In this document: in pieces, positions 1 to 10,293 of the stretch
Position numbering within the stretch: the stretch's first letter is position 1
Layout: each line of letters begins with the position of its first letter
From: Allobosea sp. Root381
Lineage (GTDB): Bacteria; Pseudomonadota; Alphaproteobacteria; Rhizobiales; Beijerinckiaceae
DNA length: 64,000 nt
NCBI RefSeq assembly: GCF_001429395.1
Contig: NZ_LMJT01000007.1
Span: 1-64,000, forward strand
Direction: 5' to 3'
The notes under the pieces: generated by a model
Seen by the model: the letters and a program-made list of their open reading frames with translations, nothing else
What the model was told of the DNA's origin: nothing
The model's database searches: none
Program-made: the position numbers and the translations under genes

Positions 1-266
1 ACCAGCTCCGCCGCGCCGCCTCCTGCCACCTCAGCTCATCAAGGGGTCAAGATTGGACGCCGATCGGGGGGCAATATTGCGTGCCGTTTGACACGTCGGC
101 GGACAGTGATCGGTGCCGCGCCTGCCGCGAAACGTCGCAATCGGGCGCATCACCCGCCTGTGAATGATGGTCGACAATAATCGCCGTGGAGGTGATTTGC
201 ACCAGGCTCGGAACCGACTGAATGGACGAGGCGATCGGCTCGAGACGCTCGGCGACGCATCCGGTG

Positions 267-2402
267 TCAGATGGCGAGCTGCGTATCGACCAGCCAGTCC
301 CGCTCGAATTGCGTCAGATCGAGCTCGCCGCTGTCCAATCGCTTCAGCCGTGTCAGGACCCCGTCGAAATCCTCGTGAGGCGCCAGCGCGTTCGCGATCT
401 TGCGCACGATCTGAAGTGGCAATCCGTACTCCTCTAACGCGTTCAGGGAGGCGGGCATGAACAGGTTCTCGGCGTGCTCCGCATAGAGCCCGTAGTTCCC
501 CGGGGCGACGCCCAGCCGCAGCGCAACGTCACGCTGGATTCTGTCGATCACCATCAAGTCCTGCGAGAACTGATAGCAGACGACCCTGCGGACGAACCTC
601 AGCACCACCTCGATCCGCGATCCGAGCGTGCTGTTGGGGTATTCCTCCTTCACGAACGCGTCGAGGAAGGACTTGAATCCATCGTACTCGAGTTGACGCA
701 GCTTGAACGCGAGTTGCGATCCCGAAAAGACCCGGTGTTCGGCCAAGCCACCCGGAGCCCGTATGTGCCCGACAATCAGCTCGCAGGCGGCGGCGAGCTG
801 CGGGTGGCTGCACCGCAACCCACTCCAACCATACAATTCCGAACCCTGCTTCAGCCGGTGTTCGATCTCCCGGGCGATGTCGTTCTGGATCTCGACCGAG
901 ACCGAGGCGTTGGCTCGGATCGTCTCCTCGGCGAGGAGGCTGCGGCTGAGCTCGTTCTTGATGCGCTCGGACGAATCCTCCGTGAGGTCCTCCTCCGGCA
1001 ACTGGAGGAGGAGTTCCATCGGCGTCTCGTCGTCCTGGCGGCCGATCTCGTATTCCACGACGAAGGGTTCCTCCGCGGGCGGCTTCTCCAGCACATGAAC
1101 CTTGCCGATGAAGTAGCGCCCCATCCGCCCGGCTCGCCCCTGTATGTTCTTGTAGGTGAAGAAATCGAAGGTGCTTCGCTTCCTGCGATCGAAGATGATC
1201 ACTGTCTCGGCCGCCGTGTTCACGCCCTCGATCAATGTCGAGGTGCAAACCAGCAATCTGATCGCACCGCTGTTGAAGAGCCGCACCATCAGTTGCTGAA
1301 CCGATCTCGGTAGCGCGCCGTGATGGATCCCGATCCCTGCCCGCACCGCCTTCGCCACGATCCATTCGGCGTGGAAATTCTCCGACAACCACTCGGCGGT
1401 CGGGATCGTGGCCGCGGGCGGTTCGACGATCTCGTTGCCGATCAGATGCTCGGCGATCGTCGCGGCCGAAGCCGCCGACTGGCAATAGATCAGTGTCGGC
1501 CCCGTCTTGCCGCCGAGGATCTCGACCAGCCGCTCCAGCCTCTCCGGTTTCGAGATCGACATGTCGTGATGGACGATGTCGACGGCCACCGTTGCGAAAC
1601 CCGAGGGAATGAAATGCACCTCGTGCCGGTCCAATCCCCGGATCGAGTGGATGTTGGGTCCGAGCAGGTAGAACTGCGCACCCCTCGTCGCCAGCTTGTG
1701 AAAGCACAGGTTCAGTTCGATCGCCCGACGCTCGTCGTCGTCCCCCTTGCGGATGTCGAGCTTGTAGAACTCGTCGATCACGAAGAAATCGACATCGTCC
1801 AAGTCGTCGCGCTTGCGGGCACGCTCCTGCGTCAGGACGTAGACGGACTTCGCCCCAGCCGCCGCCTGTTGGGAGGGCTGGGTGATGATCTGGCGCCGCC
1901 GTCCGAACCGCCCGGTCAGGCGACGCCGGATCTCGTCGATCAGCGCGAGCGTCGGGAGGATGATGACGACTTTCCTGAATTTCCCCGACGCGATCATGGC
2001 ATCGATCAGCAGACTCTTGCCTGCGCTCGTCGACGCGCTCAGCACCACATTCGATCCCGACATGAGCAGGTCGTAGATCCTCGCCTGCAAGCCATGGAAG
2101 ACGACGTCGAGCTCGGCCATGTAATGGAACTGGTAGGCGAGCAGGTCGTCGTCCTCCGCGACCGCGAGCTGCTCCTTCATGTAGGGGAACAGCCCGACGG
2201 TGCGAACGAGCGAGATCAGGATCCGGCGCTCGAATTCGCCGCAGAGCGAAACCTTCGACAGGAGGCGAATGACGATGTCGCGGCCTTCGCCCAGCGTCGC
2301 CGGATTGTTCGCCAGACGCGCGGCGCCCCGGAGCGCCGCGAACATGCGGTCCGCTCCGAAGTCCGCAGCGTCAAGCTCCGCCCTGATGAGATCGTAGCTC
2401 AC
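267..2402 (-). CDS. SF2 (Ski2-like) helicase of a nuclease-helicase defence-type pair
   Basis: This 711-residue protein has the full set of superfamily 2 helicase motifs. Motif I is STSAGKS near residues 124-130, the Ski2/Hel308 type of Walker A. Motif Ia lies near 149-158, the DEAD-box variant is DEFY at 210-213, motif V is TSTLIEGVN near 388-395 and motif VI is QGRAGRMGR near 421-429. Its role should be ATP-driven translocation on or unwinding of nucleic acid in the cytoplasm. The start is GTG at 2402, which overlaps the TGA stop of the upstream nuclease gene (GTGA), so the two are probably translationally coupled. The pairing resembles HamB of Hachiman/AbpAB, but the partner differs. The helicase fold is certain from the motifs; the defence role is inferred from context. 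Confidence 0.8.
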   Translation of the reverse strand: MSYDLIRAELDAADFGADRMFAALRGAARLANNPATLGEGRDIVIRLLSKVSLCGEFERRILISLVRTVGLFPYMKEQLAVAEDDDLLAYQFHYMAELDVVFHGLQARIYDLLMSGSNVVLSASTSAGKSLLIDAMIASGKFRKVVIILPTLALIDEIRRRLTGRFGRRRQIITQPSQQAAAGAKSVYVLTQERARKRDDLDDVDFFVIDEFYKLDIRKGDDDERRAIELNLCFHKLATRGAQFYLLGPNIHSIRGLDRHEVHFIPSGFATVAVDIVHHDMSISKPERLERLVEILGGKTGPTLIYCQSAASAATIAEHLIGNEIVEPPAATIPTAEWLSENFHAEWIVAKAVRAGIGIHHGALPRSVQQLMVRLFNSGAIRLLVCTSTLIEGVNTAAETVIIFDRRKRSTFDFFTYKNIQGRAGRMGRYFIGKVHVLEKPPAEEPFVVEYEIGRQDDETPMELLLQLPEEDLTEDSSERIKNELSRSLLAEETIRANASVSVEIQNDIAREIEHRLKQGSELYGWSGLRCSHPQLAAACELIVGHIRAPGGLAEHRVFSGSQLAFKLRQLEYDGFKSFLDAFVKEEYPNSTLGSRIEVVLRFVRRVVCYQFSQDLMVIDRIQRDVALRLGVAPGNYGLYAEHAENLFMPASLNALEEYGLPLQIVRKIANALAPHEDFDGVLTRLKRLDSGELDLTQFERDWLVDTQLAI

Positions 2403-3988
2403 GTCATGCCCGCCGCCGCCTCGAAGTCCCGCGTCAGCGCATCGAGTGACTCGACCGGCACCAGCAGGAGATGGACCTGGATTTCCTCGACGCTGCTGGG
2501 AAGCCGTGCATGGTAGGCATTCCCGTGTCCGGTCAACTCGGCGACGAGCCGGGTCCGGTAATCATCACAGTGACCGGCACCGAGGACCGAGCTGTCGTAG
2601 ACGACGAGAATCACGAAACGAAGGATTCGCAGGAAGCGGTCGATCGGTGCACCGTTCTCCAATGCCTGCTCCACGTCGTCCCTGCGAAGGTATTCGGGCT
2701 GGCGCAGTTCGAGAATGATCTCGCGCTCCGCGCGAAGGAGAGGCGTCGCCAGCGCATCCTCGAGTTCGGCGCAGGCCGCCTCGATCAGCGCGTCGGGATC
2801 GGGGCCGCGGAAGACATGGGTGCGACCCAACCAGATCTGGTCGCCTTCGTGGTGCTGGACGATGTGGGCGTTGTTCACCACGCCCGACGCCGCTTCCGTG
2901 CGGTAGAACAGCTTGCAGGCGATCGGCTCGCTGTCGAAGAAGGTCCGAAGGATCGAATGCAGCAGTGTTTCCGCGAGCAGCCGCTCGACACCGCGGTGAC
3001 GAAGTTCACGCAGCCTGCGCAGGCCCTGGCCTGTCCGGTCCGCAAGCGTTAGATGGTTGGTCTGCGCGATCTCGCTCGCCTTCAGGACGAGTTCGGGGAC
3101 CCATCGGACCAGATGGGCGGCAAGCTGCGCCGATCGCCATTGCTTACGCTCGTATTCCGCATCGTAGCCCGTGGTGGCGCGCGGCCGGGTAGGATCCGTG
3201 AACTCGTGCAACTTCACCAGGAATTGCGGTGCAGTGATCCGATAGGGAAGGGCGCTCCCCGGCCTGGATGCGATCAGTGCGTGAAGACGGTCGCGCCACC
3301 AAAGGCGCATGCGCTCGCGCGTCAGGATCTTGTCCGCCGACACCCGCCGGTCTGCGGCGGCCGCTCGTTCAACGAGCTCCAGGATGTCCCGATAGATCGC
3401 GAGGATCTGTTCCGGTCGAAGGCAACAGCCATCGCCGTCGCAAAGTCGCGAGATCTGCCAGAGGTTCTTGCTGCGAAGGTCGTCCTCCGACGACATCGCT
3501 TCCCAGAATGCGTTTCGCGCCCAATATTCCAGGTCCGACCCGCGGCCCGACACCGTCGCGTATTTCTTCATCAACCGCCCGGCCAGATCGTCGAGATCGT
3601 TCTGGCCGCGCTTCGAGACCGGCACCGTCAGCGCAGCCAGAATGGCGTGGACGCCGTTCCTCGTGACGATCCGGAAGCGACCGACCTCGGGCCCCTTGTC
3701 GCAGAGCAGGGATTTTTCGACGATGGACGTCGGACTCGCGGCGATGTCGCGCTTCGTGAGCAATCCCAACGTCCATCGGTCGACGTCATTGCTCTTCACC
3801 TGAACGTATTCGATGTGTCGATTGCCATCGACGGCCCAGCGTAACACGATGTCGTCGCTGGTTTCGCATTCGACTTGCTCGATGCGTCGATCTTCCAACA
3901 TGGTCAGGACGTAACGTGCTGCCACGTGATCCTGGAAAACGAATCCTCGCCTGGCCGCGACGCCGCCCGTATTCGAAATATCGCTCAC
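2399..3988 (-). CDS. DUF4297-type PD-(D/E)xK nuclease, partner of the helicase
   Basis: This 529-residue protein opens with GG-AARRGF-FQDHVAARY (residues 8-26), the entry motif I associate with the DUF4297 family, whose N-terminal domain serves as a double-stranded DNA endonuclease in Cap4 and DUF4297-HerA systems. A PD-(D/E)xK-like core is visible: Asp45/Asp46 in SDDIVL, then Q63-V-K65 in YVQVKS, where Gln replaces the usual Glu as in related families. The remaining 400 or so residues are alpha-helical and not recognised; they may sense the trigger or bind the helicase. The gene is the first of two on the minus strand and its stop overlaps the helicase start. Nuclease activity is inferred from the motifs. 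An anti-phage role is plausible but unproven. Confidence 0.7.
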   Translation of the reverse strand: MSDISNTGGVAARRGFVFQDHVAARYVLTMLEDRRIEQVECETSDDIVLRWAVDGNRHIEYVQVKSNDVDRWTLGLLTKRDIAASPTSIVEKSLLCDKGPEVGRFRIVTRNGVHAILAALTVPVSKRGQNDLDDLAGRLMKKYATVSGRGSDLEYWARNAFWEAMSSEDDLRSKNLWQISRLCDGDGCCLRPEQILAIYRDILELVERAAAADRRVSADKILTRERMRLWWRDRLHALIASRPGSALPYRITAPQFLVKLHEFTDPTRPRATTGYDAEYERKQWRSAQLAAHLVRWVPELVLKASEIAQTNHLTLADRTGQGLRRLRELRHRGVERLLAETLLHSILRTFFDSEPIACKLFYRTEAASGVVNNAHIVQHHEGDQIWLGRTHVFRGPDPDALIEAACAELEDALATPLLRAEREIILELRQPEYLRRDDVEQALENGAPIDRFLRILRFVILVVYDSSVLGAGHCDDYRTRLVAELTGHGNAYHARLPSSVEEIQVHLLLVPVESLDALTRDFEAAAGMT

Positions 3989-4135
3989 GTCGGCCCGCCG
4001 GTCCCGGTTTCGTTATTTCATTTTGCTTACGTAATACAGGTCACTGACATAAACTGAAATCGCATCAGACTGGGCGATTCGCGCTACCTTCCTCAAGGTT
4101 ACGAATCATCGCCCCGTCCGAACATTGGGTGAGCA
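3989..4135. promoter_or_regulatory. Divergent intergenic region of the nuclease-helicase module
   Basis: These 147 bases separate the minus-strand nuclease-helicase pair from a plus-strand unknown gene and must carry both promoters. The stretch 4010-4060 is clearly more AT-rich than its surroundings (runs such as TCATTTTGCTTACG). No exact sigma-70, LexA or EcfG motif was found, so the promoters are placed by gene layout only. Confidence 0.4.
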
Positions 4136-4609
4136 ATGAAGCACATCGATTTCGGTGGACAAGACTTCGAAGCCGACGATTCCAACTCGCTGGAACTCGC
4201 GATCGAGAAATTGCCTGCAAGACTGCGTCACGCGTTCCTTGCGATCGGCAGCCTGGCCTGCGCGCGACCGGCAGACGAGATCGCGTCCGGGGCGGCCGAT
4301 ATGCATCCTCTCGCCGACTGGATCCCTGTCGCGCTCGTTCCCGAAGCGGCGCCGAAGAGCGGCAAGAGACGCTTCTGCCTATATCGTGGGAAGACGAGCC
4401 CGAGGCACGTTTCGTTGAACGTCGAAACCGCCGTTGCATTGATCCACCGGGGCCTGCTCTGCTCCGTCCCCGGCGAACTGACCAATCTTACGCTGTCCAC
4501 TCACGCCATCGAACTCTTGCAATCCGGTAGCGTCACGATCCGGCAGGTCCGTAACATCAAACCCGCCTGGAACCACGAGGAGATGGATCGACGCTGGGCC
4601 TGTAACTGA
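4136..4609 (+). CDS. Unknown 157-residue protein divergent from the nuclease-helicase pair
   Basis: I do not recognise this protein. It has no signal peptide or membrane segment. The N-terminal half is acidic (FGGQDFEADDSN), and the middle holds a basic stretch, PKSGKRRFCLYRGKTSPRH. It starts with ATG preceded by a weak GGGTGAG ribosome site. It faces away from the DUF4297/helicase genes across a 147-base gap. It could be a regulator, a third module component or an unrelated cargo gene. The reading frame is open over its full length with an unremarkable composition. Expression and function are unknown. Confidence 0.5.
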   Translation: MKHIDFGGQDFEADDSNSLELAIEKLPARLRHAFLAIGSLACARPADEIASGAADMHPLADWIPVALVPEAAPKSGKRRFCLYRGKTSPRHVSLNVETAVALIHRGLLCSVPGELTNLTLSTHAIELLQSGSVTIRQVRNIKPAWNHEEMDRRWACN

Positions 4610-4651
4610 GCGGTTGAGGGACGCTGCCGATTCGAAAAGGCTAGACGCCCT

Positions 4652-4897
4652 CTAGTTCAGCGGCGATCCGAAGCGTTTCCGGAAGGCATCCGCGTTCTCG
4701 GCATCAGGGAAGCTGACCCTCAATCGCTCGTGTTCGGGCTCCATAAAGATGCGAGCCTGATGCGGAATCTCGCGCTCAACCAGCCATAGCCCGATGTCGA
4801 ACAGGCGCTCATTCAGCGTGCCGGGATCGAGCGGCAGGTCGACGCGGAAAGGTCCCTCCCTGCCGACGCGTGTCGTGACGTTCACATGTCTCGACAT
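4652..4897 (-). CDS. Small conserved hypothetical protein (81 residues)
   Basis: This is a soluble protein starting MSRHVNVTTRVG. The ATG at 4897 is chosen because AGGA lies about nine bases upstream; the frame stays open for 26 further codons that look like leader noise. The sequence reads like a compact alpha/beta fold (GPFRVDLPLDPGTLNERLFDIGLWL, shortened here as the segment around residues 13-37). No catalytic motif or membrane segment is visible, and the function is not recognised. It follows the 111-residue gene on the same strand with a 38-base gap, so the two may be co-transcribed. Confidence 0.5.
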   Translation of the reverse strand: MSRHVNVTTRVGREGPFRVDLPLDPGTLNERLFDIGLWLVEREIPHQARIFMEPEHERLRVSFPDAENADAFRKRFGSPLN

Positions 4898-4935
4898 GGA
4901 GCCATCCTGCGACTGAGGCCCAGCTTCTCCTATAC

Positions 4936-5271
4936 CTAGTGCTCGTTCCCGCATTTTTTCAGTGCTCCCGCCCATTCCGCATAGGGCGTGTTCTTGGCCA
5001 TGTGGCGGTTCAGGTCAGGCGCGCCGTCGCCCCACCAGACGGGGCCGCGCTCTCCCAACGCGACCTTCGCGGCATCAACGCGGTCGCGGGCAACCCGAAG
5101 GTCGCCGTTCCCGCGCTTGGCATCCTTGACGGCCCGCCGAGCATGCATGAGCTCGACGACGAGGCGGTGACGACGCTCTTCCGGGATCGCCGGGTTGGTC
5201 GAGCGCCACAGACGGCCCGCGACCATGAAGTAGCGACCGTCAGGTGTCGTAGGGTGAACGCGCGCGTTCAT
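4936..5271 (-). CDS. Conserved alphaproteobacterial small protein of unknown function (111 residues)
   Basis: The protein has a distinctive pattern: GRLWRSTNP, then LVVELMHARRAV, ALGERGPVWW and NTPYAEW near the C-terminus. I recall this arrangement from widely conserved hypothetical proteins of Rhizobiales. It is soluble, rich in Arg and Trp, and has no signal peptide. The start at 5271 (MNARVHPTTPDG) matches how family members usually begin. An in-frame ATG at 5346 would add 25 residues, and the frame is open to 5559. Function is unknown. The 232 bases between this start and dnaE2 hold nothing else I recognise. Confidence 0.6.
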   Translation of the reverse strand: MNARVHPTTPDGRYFMVAGRLWRSTNPAIPEERRHRLVVELMHARRAVKDAKRGNGDLRVARDRVDAAKVALGERGPVWWGDGAPDLNRHMAKNTPYAEWAGALKKCGNEH

Positions 5272-5503
5272 GCCCGGCCCACCACGGGAATCACCTCCAG
5301 CCGTATCGTGTACCTGGCTGAGCGCATCTTGATTTTCATGATCCATGCCTTCTTCTGGCAGGCGAGGCCTGCCGCCGCCGGGAACAGAACGCCGCGCCCG
5401 TGCGCTGGTTTCAGCCACCCAGCGCCTCCCTCCGGCGTCTGGACTTCTCGCGATCGAGGCGCCGATCAGGGCGCGCTGCCAGCCTCCAGTAGGGCGCTGA
5501 CCT

Positions 5504-8500
5504 TCATCGGAAATCCCGCGTCTTGACCTTGATCGTGTCGATGTGGAGATCGCGCACATAGATGTCCCTTGTCTTCAGCCCCTTCGGCGGGAGGCCACGT
5601 GGATCGGGCGTAGGTGACCCGTGATGGAACTCGTCGCCGCGGCCATGCGGAACGGGGAAGGGAGCATCGCGACCCCCGACGCTCGCCAACTCGGCCGAGA
5701 GGTCGGTCAACCGCTGCGCCACCAGATGCACGACCTCGCCCTCGCGCTGGATCCGGCCCCTGACCGCGATCATCCCCGCCGATAGGATCACGCGGCGATG
5801 GGCCTCAAACACCTTGGTCCAGACCACCAGATTAGCGATGCCGCTCTCGTCCTCCAGCGTGATGAACATCACCCCCTTCGTCGACCCCGGGCGCTGGCGC
5901 ACCAGCACGATCCCCGCAGCCTCCAGCCAGCGCCCGTCACGGGACTCCATCGCCTCGAGACAAGTGACCATCCGTCGCCGCCTGAGATCAGCCCGCAGGA
6001 ACGTGACCGGATGCTCCCGCAGCGACAGCGAGACATGGCGATAATCCTCAACGACGTCGCCGCCCGCCGTCATCGGCCGCAGCAGAGGCTCGGGTTCCTC
6101 GAACTCGGGGATGACTTGCGTCGCCCGGGTCGAAGCGGCGGCGAACAGCGGCAGCGGCTCGTCGCGCAGGCCCCGGATCGCCCAGAGCGCCTCCCGGCGG
6201 GCTAGGCCGAAACAAGGCCTGAAGCCGTCGGCCTCGGCAAGCTGCGTCAGCGCCGCCACCGGAACCCCGGCGCGACGCCAGAGATCGTCGACCGATGCGA
6301 AGGGTCGATCGGCCCGCGTCGCCACGATGGCAGCGGCATGGGCATTGGCCAGCCCCTTCACCAGACGAAGCCCCAGCCGGACCGCGAAACGACCCTCGTC
6401 CGGCGTCGGCTCCAGCGTGCAATCCCAGCGCGAGGCATTCGCGCAGACCGGGCGGATCTCGACGCCATGATCGCGCGCATCCCGCACGATCTGCGCCGGG
6501 GCGTAGAAACCCATGGGCTGGCTGTTCAACAGCGCCGCGCAGAACACGTCCGGATGCCAGCACTTCAACCAGCTCGAGGCATAGGCGATCAGGGCGAAAC
6601 TGGCCGCGTGGCTCTCCGGAAATCCGTAGCTGCCGAAGCCTTCGAGTTGCCGGAAGGTCCGCTCGGCGAACTCCGCCTCGTAGCCGTTCGCCACCATCCC
6701 GGAGACGAGCTTCTCCTTGAACTTCGAGACGCCACCGGTGAACTTGAACGTCGCCATCGACTTACGCAGCATGTCGGCCTCGCCCGGGGTGAAACCCGCG
6801 CACTCGATCGCGACCCGCATTGCCTGTTCCTGGAACAGTGGCACTCCCAGCGTCTTGCCCAGCACCCGTTCCAGCTCCGGCGTCGGGAAATGCACAGGCT
6901 CCCGGCCCTCGCGCCGACGCAGATAGGGATGAACCATGTCGCCCTGGATCGGTCCCGGCCGCACGATCGCAACCTGCACGACCAGATCATAGAAGGTCCG
7001 GGGTTTCAGCCTCGGCAGCATCGACATCTGCGCCCGGCTCTCGATCTGGAAGGTCCCGAGCGTGTCGGCCTTGCGGATCATCGCATAGGTGCGCGGATCC
7101 TCCGGCGGAATCGTCGCCAGCTCCATATCGATGCCCTTGTGATCGGCCAGCAGGTCGAGTCCGCGCTTCATGCAGCTCAGCATGCCCAGCGCCAGCACGT
7201 CGACCTTCATGAACTTCAGCGCATCGATGTCGTCCTTGTCCCACTCGATCACCTGGCGATCCGCCATCGCCGCTGGCTCGATCGGGACGAGATCGTCCAA
7301 TCTGTCATGGGTCAGCACGAAGCCGCCGGGATGCTGCGACAGGTGCCGCGGCGCTCCCTGCAACTGCCGCGCGAGATCGAGCGCCAACCGCAGCCGTCGA
7401 TCGGCGAGGTTGAGATTCAGATCCTCGACCTGTCGGTCTTCGACGCCGTCCTCCGACCAGGCCCAGACCTGGGAGGACAGCGCGCCGATCAAATCCTCGG
7501 GCAGGCCCAGCGCCTTGCCGACATCGCGCAGCGCCCCCTTTGTCCGATAACGGATCACCGTCGAGCACAGGGCCGCCCGGTCGCGGCCATAGGTCTCGAA
7601 GATCCACTGCATGACGATCTCGCGCCGCTCGTGCTCGAAATCGACGTCGATGTCGGGCGGCTCCCGGCGCTCCTCAGAGACGAAACGCTCGAACAACAGA
7701 TCGTTGCGGCCCGGATCGATCGAGGTGATGCCGAGCACGTAGCACACGGCCGAATTGGCCGCCGAGCCGCGGCCCTGACAGAGGATGTCCCTGGACCGGG
7801 CGAACCGGACGATCGCATCCACCGTCAGGAAATACGGCGCGTAGGCGAGCCTCTCGATCAAGGTGAGCTCGTGGTTCAGGCTGGCGCGCACGCTGTCCGG
7901 CACGCCTTCCGGGTATCGCTCCTTCGCCCCCTCCCAGGTAAGCCTGGCAAGCGTCTCCTGCGGCGTCAGCGTCGGGTCGTCGCGCTCCTCCGGATACTGG
8001 TAGGCGAGTTCGTCGAGTGAGAACCGGCAGCGATCGGCGATCGCAAGCGTGCGCGCCATCGCCTCGGGATGGCGATCGAACAGCCGGTGCATCTCGTCCG
8101 GCGTCTTGAGATACCGGTCGGCATGGCGCTCACGCCGCTCCCCCAGCGCATCGATGGTGACATTGTGCCGAATGCAGGTCACCACGTCCTGGAGAATCCG
8201 CCGCGCCGGTTCGTGGAAGAGCACGTCGTTGGTGACCACCGTCGCCACCCGCATCCGCGCCGCCAGATTCGACAGCTCGTGCAATCGCAGCCGGTCGTTG
8301 GGACGCCGGCGCAAGGTCAGCGCCAGATGGGCTTGGTCGCCGAACGCCTCACGCAGCCGCCTAAGCCGGAAGGCGCACTCCTCGTCGGCGAGGTCCGGCA
8401 CCAGCACGGCGACCAGGCCCTCCGCATATTCGGCGACGTCCGGCCAGTCGAGACGGCATCTGGCCTTGCCGCCACGCCTCTTGCCGATCGAGAGCAGCCG

Positions 8501-8773
8501 GCACAGCCTCGAATAGGCCGCCCGGTTGGTCGGATAGACCAGGATCGCCGTGCCGTCCTCGAGATCGAGGCGGCAACCGACGATCAGCCTGACCCCGGTG
8601 GCCTTCGCCGCCTCATGCGCCCGGACGATCCCCGCCAGCGAATTGCGATCGGCGATCGCCACCGCCTCGAAGCCAAATGCGGCAGCCTGCGCGAACAGCT
8701 CCTCGGCCGAGGAGGCGCCGCGCAGGAAGCTGAAATGGCTGGTGACCTGGAGCTCGGCATAGCGCGCGCTCAT
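5504..8773 (-). CDS. dnaE2: Error-prone DNA polymerase III alpha subunit DnaE2 (ImuC)
   Basis: The 1089-residue polymerase is the catalytic subunit of the ImuA-ImuB-DnaE2 mutasome, which copies past damaged bases during the SOS response. An N-terminal PHP domain begins at once ([17 protein letters not shown], residues 6-22). The polymerase core carries the catalytic acidic motif PDIDVDF, a later [10 protein letters not shown] segment, and an OB-fold nucleic-acid-binding segment near the C-terminus ([20 protein letters not shown]). The length is typical for DnaE2. Its ATG at 8773 overlaps the imuB stop (ATGA), which fixes the start; the open frame continues upstream to 9850 only as a shadow of imuB. 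Expression should follow the LexA operator before imuA. Confidence 0.95.
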   Translation of the reverse strand: MSARYAELQVTSHFSFLRGASSAEELFAQAAAFGFEAVAIADRNSLAGIVRAHEAAKATGVRLIVGCRLDLEDGTAILVYPTNRAAYSRLCRLLSIGKRRGGKARCRLDWPDVAEYAEGLVAVLVPDLADEECAFRLRRLREAFGDQAHLALTLRRRPNDRLRLHELSNLAARMRVATVVTNDVLFHEPARRILQDVVTCIRHNVTIDALGERRERHADRYLKTPDEMHRLFDRHPEAMARTLAIADRCRFSLDELAYQYPEERDDPTLTPQETLARLTWEGAKERYPEGVPDSVRASLNHELTLIERLAYAPYFLTVDAIVRFARSRDILCQGRGSAANSAVCYVLGITSIDPGRNDLLFERFVSEERREPPDIDVDFEHERREIVMQWIFETYGRDRAALCSTVIRYRTKGALRDVGKALGLPEDLIGALSSQVWAWSEDGVEDRQVEDLNLNLADRRLRLALDLARQLQGAPRHLSQHPGGFVLTHDRLDDLVPIEPAAMADRQVIEWDKDDIDALKFMKVDVLALGMLSCMKRGLDLLADHKGIDMELATIPPEDPRTYAMIRKADTLGTFQIESRAQMSMLPRLKPRTFYDLVVQVAIVRPGPIQGDMVHPYLRRREGREPVHFPTPELERVLGKTLGVPLFQEQAMRVAIECAGFTPGEADMLRKSMATFKFTGGVSKFKEKLVSGMVANGYEAEFAERTFRQLEGFGSYGFPESHAASFALIAYASSWLKCWHPDVFCAALLNSQPMGFYAPAQIVRDARDHGVEIRPVCANASRWDCTLEPTPDEGRFAVRLGLRLVKGLANAHAAAIVATRADRPFASVDDLWRRAGVPVAALTQLAEADGFRPCFGLARREALWAIRGLRDEPLPLFAAASTRATQVIPEFEEPEPLLRPMTAGGDVVEDYRHVSLSLREHPVTFLRADLRRRRMVTCLEAMESRDGRWLEAAGIVLVRQRPGSTKGVMFITLEDESGIANLVVWTKVFEAHRRVILSAGMIAVRGRIQREGEVVHLVAQRLTDLSAELASVGGRDAPFPVPHGRGDEFHHGSPTPDPRGLPPKGLKTRDIYVRDLHIDTIKVKTRDFR

Positions 8774-10293
8774 CCGAACACCCCGTGCAGGAACCAGCGA
8801 TGCGACCCCGTCGCGGCGTCCTCGCCGTCGCCGGCGCGGTAAAGCCAGAAGCGCTCGCCCGCCTCGTCCTCGACCCGAAAATAGTCCCTGACCGCAGCGA
8901 GTTCCGCCTCGCGCTTCCACCATTCCCCGCAGACGCGTTCCGGGCCGTCGGCCCGCTTCACCCGCCGACGGATGCCGCGCCAGGTGAACGAGGCTGGCGG
9001 GTGGTCGGGGAGCAGCGCCAGCGTCTCGACCGGCTCCGGTCGCGGCAGCAGCCTGGCAGGCCGCGGCCAGTGATCGGGCCAGATCGCTCCGGTCTCGAGG
9101 GCCAGCGCCGGCACCCGCGCGACGCTGCGCTCCGGCACGTCGCTGGCGACCGCCGCGAAACGATAGACAGCGCGCTCGCCGACACGGTTGGTCAGCGTGT
9201 CGATCAGCCCCGAGATGTCCGGCTCGGCCTCCTGCATCAGGCCGCCGGCGAGCTGCCGCTCCTCCAGCGGCTCGGCAAGAACCGCTGCCAAGGTCATGAT
9301 CTCGATGCCGAACCCGGGCTCGATCGTCTCGATCCGGTCGCACAGCAGCCGGGTCAGGCGCTTCGCGTCGCGCACGGGTCGCGCGAGGCCGATGCGGATC
9401 GCCTGCACCCCACCGTCGACGCGGTGGCAAGCCAGATCGAGGCGACGACCGCCGAGCCCGGCCGCCTCGAGCCGCCCGCACAGGGCCACGACCAGCTTGC
9501 CGATGTTGCGCGCGATCGTCTCGGCCGCACCGATCGGCTCGGCGAAGGCGCGCCGGACCTCGATCATGTCGGGCGGGCGGATCGCGACGATCGGTTCGGG
9601 GAGGCGGCCGAGTGCCTCGTTGAGCCGGCGCCCGAGCTCCGGACCGAAACGCAACGCCAGCGGCGCGCGCGGCCGATCGGCGAGATCGCCGACCGTCGCG
9701 AAACCGAGGACGCGCAGGTCGCGTGCCAGAATGGCCGGGATCCGCAAGCATTCCAGCGGCAGCGGACCCATCCGCGCCATCGCCTCGCCTTGGGATGCGA
9801 CCAGCGTCGGTGCGGCGACATGGCGGGCGAGAGCATGTGCCGCGCCCCATGTCTCGGCGATCGCCGCGCGCGCCGCGATGCCCGACAGGGCGAGACGGCC
9901 GACGATGCCCTCGAGCATCGCCGCCTCGCCGCCATGCAGATGGTCGGCGCCGGTCGTGTCGATAACGATGCCGTCGGGCGGGTCGGTCGCGACCACCGGG
10001 GCGATGCGCCCGAGCAGCCAGGCCGCCAGGCGCACGAGCTCGTCCTCGTCCGCCGCAGGGTCGGCGTCGAGCAGCGAGAGCCCAGGGACGAGCGCCTGCG
10101 CCTTGGCCGCCGGCATGCCGACACGCAGGCCGGCGGCAAGCGCCACGGCGTTCGCCGCCGCGACCTGCCGCCTGCCGCCGTCGCGGCCGATCAGGACGAG
10201 CGGAACCTCAGCGCGAGGCGCCGCGTCGCCAGCCTTGCGCCGGAACCGATCGATCGACCAGCTCGGCAGGAAGACCGAGACGACCCTTGCCAT
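8770..10293 (-). CDS. imuB: ImuB, inactive Y-family polymerase homologue of the SOS mutasome
   Basis: This 507-residue protein belongs to the DinB/UmuC fold. The first catalytic site is degenerate: where active Y-family enzymes have D-x-D-x-F it reads [10 protein letters not shown] (residues 7-16). ImuB is known as a non-catalytic adaptor linking DnaE2 to the beta clamp and ImuA. Y-family features remain, such as the helix-hairpin region around residues 170-200 ([16 protein letters not shown]). The start [12 protein letters not shown] at 10293 lies inside the 3' end of imuA, an overlap of 86 bases. The stop overlaps the dnaE2 start by four bases. The open frame extends nine codons upstream, but the chosen ATG matches the family. 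Confidence 0.93.
   Translation of the reverse strand: MARVVSVFLPSWSIDRFRRKAGDAAPRAEVPLVLIGRDGGRRQVAAANAVALAAGLRVGMPAAKAQALVPGLSLLDADPAADEDELVRLAAWLLGRIAPVVATDPPDGIVIDTTGADHLHGGEAAMLEGIVGRLALSGIAARAAIAETWGAAHALARHVAAPTLVASQGEAMARMGPLPLECLRIPAILARDLRVLGFATVGDLADRPRAPLALRFGPELGRRLNEALGRLPEPIVAIRPPDMIEVRRAFAEPIGAAETIARNIGKLVVALCGRLEAAGLGGRRLDLACHRVDGGVQAIRIGLARPVRDAKRLTRLLCDRIETIEPGFGIEIMTLAAVLAEPLEERQLAGGLMQEAEPDISGLIDTLTNRVGERAVYRFAAVASDVPERSVARVPALALETGAIWPDHWPRPARLLPRPEPVETLALLPDHPPASFTWRGIRRRVKRADGPERVCGEWWKREAELAAVRDYFRVEDEAGERFWLYRAGDGEDAATGSHRWFLHGVFG

Noticed and set aside
1..266. Possible gene or element at the left edge
   Set aside because: Only short shadow frames, with no ribosome site, repeat, tRNA or terminator recognised.
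6338..8020. Long plus-strand open frame opposite dnaE2
   Set aside because: High-GC codon-phase shadow: no ribosome site, His/Arg/Asp-rich composition and no family pattern.
8774..9850. Open extension of the dnaE2 frame that would give a 1448-residue protein
   Set aside because: It lies inside imuB in another phase. The DnaE2 family start ([10 protein letters not shown]) at 8773 overlaps the imuB stop.
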